Below the pieces are notes generated by a model. That model saw only the letters and a program-made list of their open reading frames with translations, was not told where the DNA came from and made no database searches. The position numbers were made by a program, and so were the translations under genes. From contig UESW01004770.1 in the NCBI GenBank assembly GCA_900491605.1, positions 81,659 through 145,658 on the forward strand: a stretch of 64,000 bases of DNA. The letters run 5' to 3'. This stretch comes from Calamus simplicifolius. Taxonomy: Eukaryota > Streptophyta > Magnoliopsida > Arecales > Arecaceae. Position 1 is the stretch's first letter, and each line of letters begins with the position of its first letter. Below, one piece after another: positions 22,179 through 31,915 of the stretch.

Positions 22179-24348
22179 TCATCGGAGTAGGGTATCGGGT
22201 AGTTGCCATTTTTGAATCAAATGCAGATTTACAGGATTAAAAGGGAAATTAGAGCCATCCAACTTCTGCCTGATAGAGTCCATGATTGAAGTGACGATTC
22301 CTCGCTCATTATGAAGTATACGGCCATGCTTGCGGGAGTTTCTTTCCATCCATATGAAATAGATTGTAGCTCCCAAGGCAAGCTTCCTAATAGTGGACAA
22401 AAGCGAAGATCCTTTTATATCACAGCACAGCCTCGGCCACAGGGTCTCCCAAGAATAAGGATAAGGCAAAAGATCGCACTTACAAGCAATAGCAGTCCAA
22501 ACCCGACAAGAGAATGGGCAATCAAAGAAGAGGTGGTTGTGATCTTCCACATCATCATGACATAGAACACACTTCATATGACAAATCAACCCGAATGATA
22601 AAAGCCAGTCCTGAGAAGGTAGCCTCCCACGGATTGCAAGCCAGAGGATAAATGAGTGCCGAGGGACATGATGCTTGAACCAAACCAAGTGAGCCCAAGG
22701 CACTCGGTTAGAAGGAGATCTGATGACATTCCAAGCTTTTTTGATTGAGAAGTCCAAGGAGCCGTCCCACTCCACTTTATCAATATGAGAACAGTTGGGC
22801 AAATGAAGAGAACTAGATTCCTCTCTGAGACTAATCAGCTCATAAGAATCAGCAGGAGGCCACAACCAATAGCCAGAAGAGATAATAGCACTAACCTTTG
22901 CATCAGCGGTGAGGCCCGAGTCATAAATAACTCTAGCATGAGGAGAGGTACAGATAGGGCCTTGAGGTCTCCAGGCATCAAACCACAGTGAGGTACTCTC
23001 GCCGTTCCCAACTTTCACAGAGATTTAAGGCTTCACTCTGTCTCTAATTTTAAGAAGCCTCCTCCAAGTCCACAAGCAATTCCAAGGGACTTTAGCAACC
23101 CAAAATGCTCCTTGTGCAGCAGGTTCAACTTAACCCAAGTAGCCCATAAGGAAGAAGAGCAAGGATTGCATAACAGCCAAACATATCGAGTCATGGAGGC
23201 AACATTCCAGTCTTTAATTTTCTTAATCCCGAGACCACCTTCAGCTTTAGGAGTGGAGATATCAGCCCAAGCTACTTTAGCACCATAACGATTCATAGAG
23301 ACTCCGCTCCAGAGGAAAGCCGAAAGGATGCTCTCAATGGTTTTGGTGACCTTGGCAGGAAGAATGAAATGGGCGCACCAAAAAGACTGGATACTAAAAA
23401 GAACAGATTGAATAAGCTGAACTCTACCCGCATATGAAAGGAAGCGATTGGTCCAGGTTTTAATTCTCCCCAAAATACGATCAACCAGAGCTTGACAATC
23501 ACGAGCATTGAGCTTGGATGAAATGAGCGGAACCCCCAAGTATCTAATGGGAAATGAACCAAGTGGAAATCCGAGATGATTCAAAATATCTTGATGCATC
23601 TGGCCTTTGACACCCGAAAGGAAAGTAGAGCATTTGTCCACATTTGGACTAAGTCCCGAAAGGGAAGAGAATGTAGCAAGAGCATCTTTCACAACTTGAA
23701 TAGAATTCAGATCACCATGGCAAAAGATCATCAAGTCATCAGCAAAACAAAGGTGAGATAACTTAGATTTCCTGCATCTCCAGTGGTATCTAAAAAATGG
23801 AGACTCCTCAATTTTCCGGGACAAAATTCTAGAGAAGATATCCATACAGATAACAAATAAGTATGGAGAGATAGGATCACCTTGACGAATGCCTTTCCTC
23901 CCTTCAAAAAACCATTGAGCTCACCGTTGATAGCCACCGAATATTTAGCAGAAGAGACACAGCTCCTGATCCAGCCAATGAAATTTGAAGGAAAACCAAG
24001 AAGCTGCAATGAGTCCCAGAGGAAGTCCCATCTAACAGAGTCGAAAGCCTTCCTTAGATCAATCTTGAGGGCACATTTAGGGGAAGATGAATGGAGATGA
24101 TATCCCCGAACCAGCTCTTGAGCCATCAAGATATTATCACCAATCTGCCTGCCTTGGACAAAAGCAGCTTGGGCTTCATTAACAAAAGAAGGAAGAACTT
24201 CCTTTAACCGGTTAGCAAGCAGCTTAGTAATGCTCTTGTAAATAGTGTTGCAGCAGGAGATCGGCCTATAATCCTTTAACTTTGAAGCATTAGGAACCTT
24301 GGGAATGAGAACAAGGATAGTGCAATTTACTTCCTTAAGAAGCAAACC
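22179..24348 (-). pseudogene. L7 ORF2, RT to C-terminus, frameshifted
   Basis: Minus-strand order: RT from LLLKEVNCTILVLIPKVPNA through KAFDSVRWDFLW to about 23880, where a one-base loss in an A-rich run shifts the frame. CFADDLMIFC and the thumb region (YLGVPLISSKL, YAGRVQLIQSVLF) follow to about 23033. A second shift with a TAA stop comes near 23020. The last part, zf-RVT (HVPRHSFILWLAIRGRL, CVLCHDDVEDHNHLFFDC) to the end, stops at 22179. The RT start is separated from 25454-25787 by L8. Confidence 0.88.
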
Positions 24349-24546
24349 TTTTTTTTTTTTTTTTTTTTTTTTGAAAGTTAAAGTGTAAGATGTATTGCTA
24401 ATGGAAAAGAGAAAGTAGGTACAAGATCACGGGGCGAACCCCAAAGGAAACAGAAAGCAACTGGGGGATAACATTCCCCGAAAATGATCTAAAGCCCCTG
24501 CCAAGAGGACACCATACAAAGGATACATCCGAAAAGTGGAACTAAA
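24349..24546 (-). other. L8 3' UTR, hairpin and poly(A)
   Basis: Hairpin ggggttcgcccc (sense) at 24431-24442, followed by cttgtacctac and the terminal aactttc plus A24. Confidence 0.72.
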
Positions 24547-25453
24547 TCAGTAGAAAACGAGGAAGTTATCGCAAAGCGAAGGAGAGAGTTGCCAGCATCT
24601 GATCAGGTGTAGATTAGCAGCGTTACCAGGAAAAGTTGCGCCATCCAGGCTCATTCTAACCGACTCCATAATCTTAGAGATAACACCAACTTCATTAAGA
24701 GGTCGATTCCCATGACTGCGAGAGTTCCTTTCATGCCAAATGAAGTACAAAGAAGCTCCCAGAGCAAGTCTGCAGATGGTGGAGTGGAGAGAGGAACCTT
24801 TGATGCTTCTGCAAAGCCACTGCCTTAACTGCCCTAAGGAAGAAGAATAATACCTCAAGGCGCACTTACCAGCAATGGAAGTCCAGATCCGATAGGAGAA
24901 AGAGCAGTTAAAAAACAGATGGTTATGGTCCTCAGTAGTGCCTTGACATAGAATACATGAAGAGAGACAGTGAATACCAAAAGATTGAAGGCGGTCCTGT
25001 GTAGAGAGCCGTCCTCTAAAAGCTAACCATGAGATGAAGGAATGACGAGGAACATGATGCTTAAACCAAAGAAGATGAGCCCAGGCAACCGGCTGAGAAG
25101 AGGTGCGAAGGCAATTCCAAACCTTTTTAATAGAGAAATCACAAGATCCATTCCAGAGAGCTTGATCTAGGTGGCTGCAATCAGGCAGAGGGAGAGATCG
25201 AGCTTCATCTTTCAAAGTAATCAGATCAAAGGAATTAGCAATAGGCCATCTCCAGAATCCATCATAGAGGATGGCACTGACTTTAGCATCCTTGGATAGA
25301 CCCGAATCCAAAATAACTCTAGCATTGGGGGAAGAACAAATAGGACCAAGAGGTCTCCAAGAGTCAAACCAAAGAGAGGTATTCTCACCATTCCCCACTT
25401 TGATAGAGATGAAGCCCTTCACTCTTTCCCTAAGCTTGAGAATTTTCCTCCAA
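24547..25453 (-). pseudogene. L8 ORF2 C-terminal fragment
   Basis: A single open minus-strand frame from the truncation point. It covers WRKILKLRERVKGFISIKVG, the zf-RVT module (HVPRHSFISWLAFRGRL and CILCQGTTEDHNHLFFNC) and the conserved tail to a stop at 24547. No start codon of its own and no catalytic RT. A dead 3' fragment. Confidence 0.87.
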
Positions 25454-25787
25454 TGCTTGATAGCAGAAATCACCTCTTCACCCACAATGGACCAAGTCCT
25501 CTGATAGAAAAAGGCATTAAAACCATCCGGCCCAGGAGCTTTGTTTGGGTGCAGGCTGAATATAGAGTTCTTTATTTCATCATCAGAGAAAAGAAACCCA
25601 ATTTCCTGATTTGGTCAGAGTTTAGGACCTGATTCACGAAAGGCTTGAGAGACTCAATCCCTTCATAGGCGGTGGAACAGTCAGAACCCAGCAGTTGCTT
25701 GAAGAAAACGACCACCTCATGACTGATTTGAAGCTTGTCCCGGATCAAAGCTCCCGAAACATCTTGGATAGATAAAATCTTATTGAC
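25454..25787 (-). pseudogene. L7 ORF2, fragment before L8
   Basis: The minus strand reads the linker and RT start of L7 (LHPNKAPGPDGFNAFFYQ and VGEEVISAIK). One shift sits near 25590 in an AT-rich run. It joins in order with 22179-24348 once L8 is removed. Confidence 0.82.
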
Positions 25788-26603
25788 ATTGAGATCAATA
25801 TTGAAGATTCTCTTCCCACGGCTTTCGATATGGAATTGGAGGACGGCAATGTTCTAGAAATCCGCATTGAGTATAATTGGATCCCCAAGAAATGCTCTGT
25901 TTGCAAGGAGTATGGTCATCTATCCAACAACTGCAAAAAGGTTAGCCATCAGATTTGGGTACCGAAATCTACTCAGCATGTCTCTACCTCTCATTCAGAT
26001 GGGGAATGGATGCATGTGCCAAGCCATCGTAAGGTTGTGTCGGTTTCGCATTCCTCCCCTTCATTGATTCAGCAACCTCCAACTTCCATTATTCAGAATG
26101 TTCAAGCTGTTCCCCACTCAAAGGCTTCTTCGAATGGATTCCCTTCAGCAAGTGGTCTGCGCAGCTCCGGCAACTCTTTCAATGCCCTTCTCTTGGATCC
26201 TGATCAAAATGCATCCATTGTGGACGCTGAGTGTGCTCCTAAAGTAGTCACCCCTGTTATTGATACTACGTCCACTACAATGGGTCCCATCTCTACTTCA
26301 AATTCTGAGGACCCCTCTCGATGCCCTGATGTTGCTATTGAGGATGGTATAGGCCCGAAGGGTGATTTTATTGCTTCTCATGCGGAAGGCTCCACCTGCT
26401 ACTTGGAGGCTTCCTCCACTGCTGGCTGCGGGGACTCTTCTCCTCTTTCGTCCCCTACATGTACTCCTCTTCTTGCAAGGAAACTTATCATGATTGATGA
26501 AGTTGAGAGAAAACTTGGAAGGAAGAAGAAGGATAAGAAGAAGAACTGGAGCTCTAGTATCTCCAGTGGGAAAACCTCATTGGACTCCAAATGTTTAAAT
26601 TAG
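25788..26603 (+). pseudogene. L5 ORF1, C-terminal part
   Basis: L5 ORF1 resumes with EINIEDSLPTAFDMELEDGN. The zinc knuckle CSVCKEYGHLSNNC is at 25893-25934. A long Ser/Pro-rich stretch without Asp-Pro repeats follows, and the end is CTPLLARKLIMIDEVERKL with a Lys-rich tail. The stop TAG at 26601-26603 lies 13 nt beyond the ORF2 ATG at 26591. Together with 15613-16863 and 21950-21991 it forms one ORF1, now split by two insertions. Confidence 0.9.
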
Positions 26604-29600
26604 CTGCTTGGAATATTCGGGGTCTAAATGACCCTGCTAAGCATTCGGAGATCCGTCAGCTTGTTCAGTCCCAGAACCTCTCTTGTCTCGCTCTTCTCGA
26701 GACAAAGATCAAGGAATGTAATAAAGAGAAACTTCAATCCTGCCTGATCAAAGGCTGGTATTGTGTTAATTGCTATGATGGTGATAGCTCTGGAAGGATT
26801 TGGATTTGGTGGAACCCAAAACTCCTTCATGCTGAGGTGGTTTCCATGCATGATCAGATCATCCACCTCTCTATTACTATTCGGGATAGTGGTGTTAAAT
26901 TCGCTGCCTCTTTTGTTTATGGAGCTTCTGATGCTACGGCCAGAAAGCAGCTTTGGGCCATTTTGAAAGACCAAGCAAAGTCTTTTTCTCATGTGCCATG
27001 GATTATTCTGGGTGACTTTAATGCAATCCGTTATAGACATGAAAGAAAAGGAGGCAGTAGTGAGTGGCCCAGCTTTATGAATGATCTAAATGATGTTCTC
27101 TTTGAAGCCGGTTTGGATGATCTGAGATTTGGAGGTCCTCTATTCACTTGGCACAACTCTAGAGTGAACGGGCACATCTTGAGGAAGCTGGACAGAGTTC
27201 TTGTCAACCCTCTGTGGATCCATTCTTTTGCTCAATCGTATGCTGAGTTCCTTCCCTTTGGGTTGTCTGATCACTCGCCGATTGTGGTTAAGCTTGGGAT
27301 TGCTATTCCCCGGTTCAAATCTCCTTTTAAATTCTTCAACTTCTGGACTGAATTTGAAGAATTTTTCCCTTTGGTTGAGAAGATTTGGGACTCCCAGGTT
27401 AGTGGTCATGCCATGTTTAAACTTTATAGAAAGCTTAAACTTGTTAAATATGCTTTGAGAGATCTTAGTAGGCGCAAGAATGCTCTTATCAACGGTGACC
27501 TTGCCCATCTTCGATCCGAGCTTGCTGGTTTGCAATCTTCTATCGCGGCGGGCAATAACGGGAAGGATATCCTGGAGATGGAGATTGCTTGTGTTAATCG
27601 GCTCCATCTTGCTTGCAAAGGAAAGGAGAGCTATGCTAGGCAGCGAAGTAGGATCCAATGGTTGAAAGAGGGGGACCAATGCTCTTCCTTCTTCTTCAAT
27701 TCTGTTAAGGGCCATATCAATGTAAACAAGATCAACTGCATCCAGAAGGACAATGGTGTATGGATCCGGGAGAAGGACCAGATTGCCCAAGAGGTTGTCA
27801 GCTTCTTCAGCCAGCTCCTTGGTTCGAACTGCAGCCCCGGTTGCTACGGAAGAGATGAGCTCTCAGGGTATGTTGACTCCGTTTTATCTCCTGAGCAATC
27901 AAGGTATTTATGCTGCGAATTTACGGAGGATGATATCAAAGATGCTCTGTTTAGCCTTCACCCAAACAAAGCGCCAGGACCGGATGGGTTCAATGCCTTC
28001 TTTTTCCAGAAATCCTGGCACATTGTGGGATATGACTTCACTACAGCTATCAAGGAATTTTTCTCTAATGGTCTTCTTCTCAAGGAGGTCAATTGCACGA
28101 TTATTGCTCTCATCCCTAAGATCCCAAATGCTTCAAGATTGAAGGACTTCAGGCCGATATCCTGTTGCAATACTGTGTATAAATGCATCTCAAAGCTCCT
28201 TGCTAATCGGCTGAAGCATGTCCTGCCATCGTTTATTAATGATGCTCAGTCTGCTTTTGTTAAAGGAAGACACATTGGCGACAACATTTTGTTAGCTCAG
28301 GAGCTGGTCCGAGGATACCACCTTCCCTCCTCCTCTCCAAACTGTGCCCTTAAGATTGATCTAATGAAGGCCTTCGATTCTGTTAGATGGGACTTCCTGT
28401 GGGATTCCCTCCAGCTTCTTGGATTTCCTCCAGTCTTCATAAGTTGGATCAGGTCCTGCGTCTCTTCTGCAAAGTTCTCTGTGGCTATTAATGGTGAACT
28501 TAATGGTTTCTTTGATGGGAAGAAAGGCCTTCGTCAAGGGGACCCTATATCTCCTTATTTATTTGTTATATGCATGGATATTTTCTCTCGGATCCTTGAC
28601 CGGAAAATCCAAGCTTCTTCCTCTTTCAAGTTTCACTGGAGGTGTCGGAAATCCAAACTTTCTCATTTATGCTTTGCAGATGATTTGATGGTTTTCTGTC
28701 GGGGTGAGCTGAATTCTATTAAGGTGATCAAAGATGCTCTTGATACCTTCTCTTCTCTATCTGGCCTTACTCCAAACTTGTCCAAATGCTCTGTGTTCAT
28801 CTCCGGTGCTTCGGTTCATTTGCAGCAGGACATTGCATCCTATTTGGGTGTCTCTATTGGCTCTCTCCCAATCAAATACCTGGGTGTTCCTCTCATCTCC
28901 ACCCGGCTCAAAGCTTCTGACTGTCATGCCTTAGTTGATCGTATTTTGGGGAGGATTAAGGTTTGGACAAATCGCTTTCTTTCCTATGCTGGCAGATTAC
29001 AGCTTATCCAATCTGTCCTATTTAGCATCCAGTCTTACTGGAGTGCCCATTTTATTCTTCCTGCAAAGGTCACCAAAGAGATTGAAAGTATCCTTGCGGC
29101 TTTTCTTTGGAATGGTGTTTCCTTAAATCGTCATGGAGCCAAAGTCTCTTGGGCTGATTTATCTACTCCGAAGGATGAAGGTGGGCTGGGAATTAAGAAG
29201 GTCCGTGACTGGAATGCTGCCTCCTTGTCTCGGCTCATTTGGTTATTATGTCAACCAAGTCCTACCTCCTTATGGGCTGCATGGGTGAAGTTAAATCTGC
29301 TGCACAAGGAACACTTCTGGGTGGCTAAGGTTCCATGGAGCTGTTCTTGGACTTGGAGGAAAATCCTCAAGATGCGGGGTAGAGTGAAGAGTTTCATCTC
29401 TTTTGACGTGGGGAATGGCGATAATACCTCCCTATGGTTTGACTCTTGGAGACCCCTGGGTCCTATCTGTTCCTCCCCCCACGCTAGAATTATTACTGAC
29501 TCGGGTCTTTCCAAAGATGCCAAGGTTAGTGCTATTATCTCTTCTGGAACCTGGATGTGGCCTGCTGCAAATTCTATTGATTTGATTAATCTGAAAGGCG

Positions 29601-30241
29601 AATCCTGTTCACTTCCTCCTCCTGACTGCAGTCGTCAGGACAAGATTTTATGGGATGGGCTTTCTGGATTCTCTATCAAACGAGTTTGGAATACTCTCCG
29701 GGCTCCTTCCCAGCGGGTCTACTGGGCTCATTTAGTTTGGTTTAAGTTTCATGTTCCCAGGCACTCCTTCATTTTATGGTTAGCTATTAAAGGTAGACTC
29801 TCTACTCAGGATCGTCTCCTATCTTTTGGCATTCTCGATCAGATGACCTGTTCTTTATGTCAAGGTCGTTCTGAGGACCATGGTCATCTGTTCTTTAGCT
29901 GCCCCTTTTCCGCTCGGGTTTGGCAGTCCATTGCGACTATCTGTGGTTTAGCGCACTATCCTTCTACTTGGGAGAGATTGAGGCCGTGGATTAGTAGGAA
30001 ACTCAAAGGGTCTTCTCTCCTCTCCTGTGTCAGCAAACTTGCTTTTGGAGCTACTGTGTACTTCATTTGGAATGAAAGGAACTACCGCATGCATGGGCGA
30101 CCACCTCTCACCGTAAGAGGTATTGTTATAAAGATTATGGATTCGGTCAGGCTAAAGCTTGATGGTGCAAAGTTCCCCAGAAATACTGCAAATCTCCAAG
30201 TGATTGATAGCTGGCAGTTTTCCCCTTCTCTCCTGTGCTGA
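26591..30241 (+). CDS. L5 ORF2, intact LINE endonuclease/reverse transcriptase
   Basis: An unbroken 1216-codon frame. Endonuclease: WNIRGLND at 7, Glu in LLETKI near 37, GDFNAIRYRHERKGG near 141, SDHSPIVV near 226. RT: APGPDGFNAFFFQKSW near 458, KAFDSVRWDFLW, GLRQGDPISPYLFVICMD, catalytic CFADDLMVF near 694. Thumb: YLGVPLISTRL, YAGRLQLIQSVLF. zf-RVT: HVPRHSFILWLAIKGRL near 1053 and CSLCQGRSEDHGHLFFSC near 1086-1104. The start overlaps the end of ORF1 by 13 nt. All catalytic motifs are intact, so this ORF2 could still act if translated. Its own ORF1 is split by L6 and L7. Closest in the window to the ORF2s of L9 and L12. Confidence 0.95.
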   Translation: MFKLAAWNIRGLNDPAKHSEIRQLVQSQNLSCLALLETKIKECNKEKLQSCLIKGWYCVNCYDGDSSGRIWIWWNPKLLHAEVVSMHDQIIHLSITIRDSGVKFAASFVYGASDATARKQLWAILKDQAKSFSHVPWIILGDFNAIRYRHERKGGSSEWPSFMNDLNDVLFEAGLDDLRFGGPLFTWHNSRVNGHILRKLDRVLVNPLWIHSFAQSYAEFLPFGLSDHSPIVVKLGIAIPRFKSPFKFFNFWTEFEEFFPLVEKIWDSQVSGHAMFKLYRKLKLVKYALRDLSRRKNALINGDLAHLRSELAGLQSSIAAGNNGKDILEMEIACVNRLHLACKGKESYARQRSRIQWLKEGDQCSSFFFNSVKGHINVNKINCIQKDNGVWIREKDQIAQEVVSFFSQLLGSNCSPGCYGRDELSGYVDSVLSPEQSRYLCCEFTEDDIKDALFSLHPNKAPGPDGFNAFFFQKSWHIVGYDFTTAIKEFFSNGLLLKEVNCTIIALIPKIPNASRLKDFRPISCCNTVYKCISKLLANRLKHVLPSFINDAQSAFVKGRHIGDNILLAQELVRGYHLPSSSPNCALKIDLMKAFDSVRWDFLWDSLQLLGFPPVFISWIRSCVSSAKFSVAINGELNGFFDGKKGLRQGDPISPYLFVICMDIFSRILDRKIQASSSFKFHWRCRKSKLSHLCFADDLMVFCRGELNSIKVIKDALDTFSSLSGLTPNLSKCSVFISGASVHLQQDIASYLGVSIGSLPIKYLGVPLISTRLKASDCHALVDRILGRIKVWTNRFLSYAGRLQLIQSVLFSIQSYWSAHFILPAKVTKEIESILAAFLWNGVSLNRHGAKVSWADLSTPKDEGGLGIKKVRDWNAASLSRLIWLLCQPSPTSLWAAWVKLNLLHKEHFWVAKVPWSCSWTWRKILKMRGRVKSFISFDVGNGDNTSLWFDSWRPLGPICSSPHARIITDSGLSKDAKVSAIISSGTWMWPAANSIDLINLKGESCSLPPPDCSRQDKILWDGLSGFSIKRVWNTLRAPSQRVYWAHLVWFKFHVPRHSFILWLAIKGRLSTQDRLLSFGILDQMTCSLCQGRSEDHGHLFFSCPFSARVWQSIATICGLAHYPSTWERLRPWISRKLKGSSLLSCVSKLAFGATVYFIWNERNYRMHGRPPLTVRGIVIKIMDSVRLKLDGAKFPRNTANLQVIDSWQFSPSLLC

Positions 30242-30462
30242 TCTCCTTGTTGCTCATCTTATGATTTCTTTGTTAGGTTCTGGATGTAATCCGGTTTGTT
30301 TTCTTTGAGGTCTCTACCTCTTGCTGGATGTATTCCTTTGACTTTCTTTTGAGGTCTGACTCTCTTTGAGGTCTCTACCTCTCTTCGGGCTTTGTCCCGA
30401 TCTCTTGTACCTATTACAGCAAATCAATACAATTCACCCCATTTAACTTTCAAAAAAAAAAA
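30242..30462 (+). other. L5 3' UTR, hairpin and poly(A)
   Basis: Hairpin tcgggctttgtcccga at 30385-30400, then cttgtaccta, the terminal aactttc and A-tract 30452-30462. A gaggtctctacctc-like motif is repeated upstream at about 30307-30382. Confidence 0.75.
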
Positions 30463-30654
30463 ACTCCAGAAGACAACAGGCGAAGATAACAAGGCCTTCC
30501 AGATAGGCTTTGTCCAAGCACAGCCCAGTTCATTCAGACCAGCCTGCCAACTCCAGAAGACAACAGGCGAAGATAACAAGGCCTTCCAGATAGGCTTTGT
30601 CCAAGCACAACCCAGTTCACTCAGACCAGCCTGCCAACTCCAGAAGACAACAGG
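30463..30654 (+). repeat. 87-bp tandem repeats in EPRV intergenic region
   Basis: The unit beginning cgaagataacaaggccttcc starts at 30481 and again at 30568, giving a period of 87 bp. A further copy lies left of L5 (15333-15413, completed at 30463-30480). The copies are near-identical and diverge at about 30655. They lie upstream of the TATA box, so an enhancer role is plausible but unproven. The unit length is divisible by three, so an open frame passes through, but I see no sign that it is coding. Confidence 0.85.
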
Positions 30655-30908
30655 CCTTCGTAATAGGCCTCATCCAATCAACATCACAACTTCGTACCTG
30701 TCGACCACAGTGGCAGCCTGCCAACTCCAAGAATCTCCAACAACCAAGACCACAGTCATAGCATGTGAAGCTCCAGTAACCCAGTCAGACTTTTTCTTTA
30801 CCATTGAGAGCACTGTCCTGAAAAAGGTCACAAATGCAGCCGGACATGTGCTGCAGTGCTCGCCAAATGTCCTAAACCACTATACCCCTTAGGTGCGAAT
30901 CCTGACTC
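30655..30908 (+). other. EPRV intergenic region, unique stretch
   Basis: Non-repetitive sequence between the two tandem-repeat blocks. An open frame crosses it but resembles nothing I recognise. By position it is the upstream part of the viral promoter. Confidence 0.5.
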
Positions 30909-31163
30909 CATGGTCCCACTCCACCAATAATTGTACCCGCTGCCTCCCTCATCATTGTCCTTCCTGGCAGCTCCACTTTAAATCATTGTACCTCCATGGT
31001 CCCACTCCACCAATAATTATACCCGTTGCCTCCCTCATCATTGTCCTTCCTGGCAGCTCCACTTTAAATCATTGTACCTCCATGGTCCCACTTCACCAAC
31101 AATTATACCCGTTGCCTCCCTCATCATTGTCCTTCCTGACCTTGTGCCATCAAATCATCATCC
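30909..31163 (+). repeat. 86-bp tandem repeats upstream of EPRV TATA box
   Basis: A unit beginning catggtcccac starts at 30909, 30995 and 31081 (period 86 bp). It contains ctgcctccctcatcattgtc and ctttaaatcattgtacctc. The third copy is partial and breaks off at about 31140-31163. Unrelated in sequence to the 87-bp block. Probably a promoter-upstream repeat array. Confidence 0.85.
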
Positions 31164-31227
31164 TTCTTATTGACCGCATCTCCGTTACTGCTCAGAAAGG
31201 AATGGACCAAGATAGCCTTCCCTCGGC

Positions 31228-31236
31228 TATAAAAAG
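31228..31236 (+). promoter_or_regulatory. EPRV TATA box
   Basis: ctataaaaa at 31228-31236, in the context ggctataaaaagaagg, is a good plant TATA box. It lies about 670 bp before the primer-binding site. In caulimovirids the pregenomic RNA starts some 30 bp past such a box and has a leader of several hundred nucleotides reaching the primer-binding site, which fits here. The start site at about 31260 is inferred. Confidence 0.7.
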
Positions 31237-31365
31237 AAGGAACCGCCTCCTCAGAAGACAGGCTCCTCAATCCGCCTTCACTACCCACTTCTAACTCCAT
31301 TAGCCTTCATCCATGCACCACTCAATACCACTCAAACAACAACCATCATCTGCCTTGCTACATCC

Positions 31366-31623
31366 ATGACTCCCTTCATCTCCGAGGACCTCCTTACCTA
31401 TACCAACCTTACCTATGAAATCTTAGACATGATAGCCTACATAAATTCCCAGAAAACCTCAGACCCTGAACTCGAGCTTATCTACCAGGAATTTATCAGC
31501 CTTGCCATTAGAACCCTCCAATACCACTCCGAACAGACAGTACACCAGATAAACCATCTTACTACTCAGACCATCATTAAGCAAGCAGAGGAATTTTACA
31601 GGCAGTTCGACCTCGGACTGTAG
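31366..31623 (+). CDS. Small ORF in EPRV leader, unknown product
   Basis: An ATG at 31366 opens 85 codons ending at 31621-31623. The protein begins MTPFISEDLLTYTNLTYEIL and is Leu/Ile/Gln-rich and likely helical. I recognise no family. It lies between the inferred transcription start and the primer-binding site, where caulimovirid leaders usually carry short ORFs. It is intact although the downstream polyprotein is broken, which could be chance for so short a frame. Confidence 0.4.
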   Translation: MTPFISEDLLTYTNLTYEILDMIAYINSQKTSDPELELIYQEFISLAIRTLQYHSEQTVHQINHLTTQTIIKQAEEFYRQFDLGL

Positions 31624-31901
31624 CAATTCCCCAGAAGCCAGTTTCATTTACCAGCTTTTTACCAGCTTTGTGTGACTGTGAGTTTCTATTCGGTTTTATG
31701 TAAGAGATTCATGCAATGTATCTTGCAAGCCTAGTATAAGCTTTGATATATATAAATTTCCGGATTTCAGTCTTTCCAAAAAGATTACTAGTCATATTAC
31801 TGTTCACTTTTACTGTTCATTTTACTGTTCACTTTTACTGTTCATTTTTACTATTCGTCGCACTTTGAAATTTCGAACCCGTATCTCATTCCGCACCTAA
31901 A
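31624..31901 (+). other. EPRV leader, tactgttca repeats
   Basis: AT-rich leader sequence. 31798-31850 holds four to five copies of a tactgttcac/tttactgttcat motif. 31831-31883 recurs as an exact 53-bp match at 61589-61641 in the centre of the inverted satellite block. No gene is seen. Confidence 0.7.
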
Positions 31902-31915
31902 TGGTATCAGAGCCA
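31902..31915 (+). promoter_or_regulatory. Primer-binding site for initiator tRNA-Met
   Basis: tggtatcagagcca at 31902-31915 matches the complement of the 3' end of plant initiator tRNA-Met over 14 bases. This is the minus-strand primer site used by Caulimoviridae and many plant LTR retroelements. It defines base 1 of the viral map. Confidence 0.9.

Larger units (their letters stand above)
24349..25453 (-). mobile_element. 5'-truncated LINE L8 nested in L7, with target deletion
   Basis: A 24-base poly(T) (24349-24372) is followed by a 3' UTR and the last ~300 codons of an ORF2 (24547-25453). The host L7 reads VGEEVISAIK on one side and GLLLKEVNC on the other. In other copies these are separated by about 6 codons (DFFxNG), so roughly 16-18 bp of target is missing instead of duplicated. 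Confidence 0.88.
21992..25787 (-). mobile_element. LINE L7 inserted in L5 ORF1, 5'-truncated, no TSD
   Basis: The poly(T) at 21992-22008 marks the 3' end. The 5' end (about 25787) is in ORF2, between endonuclease and RT. On the right, L5 ORF1 resumes as gagatcaatattgaag with only a 3-bp att microhomology, and no duplicated target is visible. L8 is nested within it. ORF2 is further broken by frameshifts. Confidence 0.9.
15414..30462 (+). mobile_element. Full-length LINE L5 inserted in EPRV intergenic region
   Basis: The TSD actccagaagacaac is at 15399-15413 and 30463-30477, and poly(A) is at 30452-30462. Removing nested L6 (16864-21949) and L7 (21992-25787, with L8) leaves a complete element. 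It has a 5' UTR, an ORF1 in three pieces, an uninterrupted ORF2 and a 3' UTR with hairpin. The ORF1 lacks the Asp-Pro repeats seen in L4, L6 and L11, so it is a second subfamily. Confidence 0.95.

Noticed and set aside
30392..30892. A 166-codon frame through the LINE 3' end and the 87-bp repeats
   Set aside because: It begins in the L5 tail and runs through a promoter-region repeat whose period happens to be a multiple of three. No known domain, and not continuous before L5 inserted.
30463..31163. Possible CRISPR-like or phage-type repeat array
   Set aside because: Repeats are directly contiguous 86-87 bp units without spacers, in a plant EPRV promoter region.
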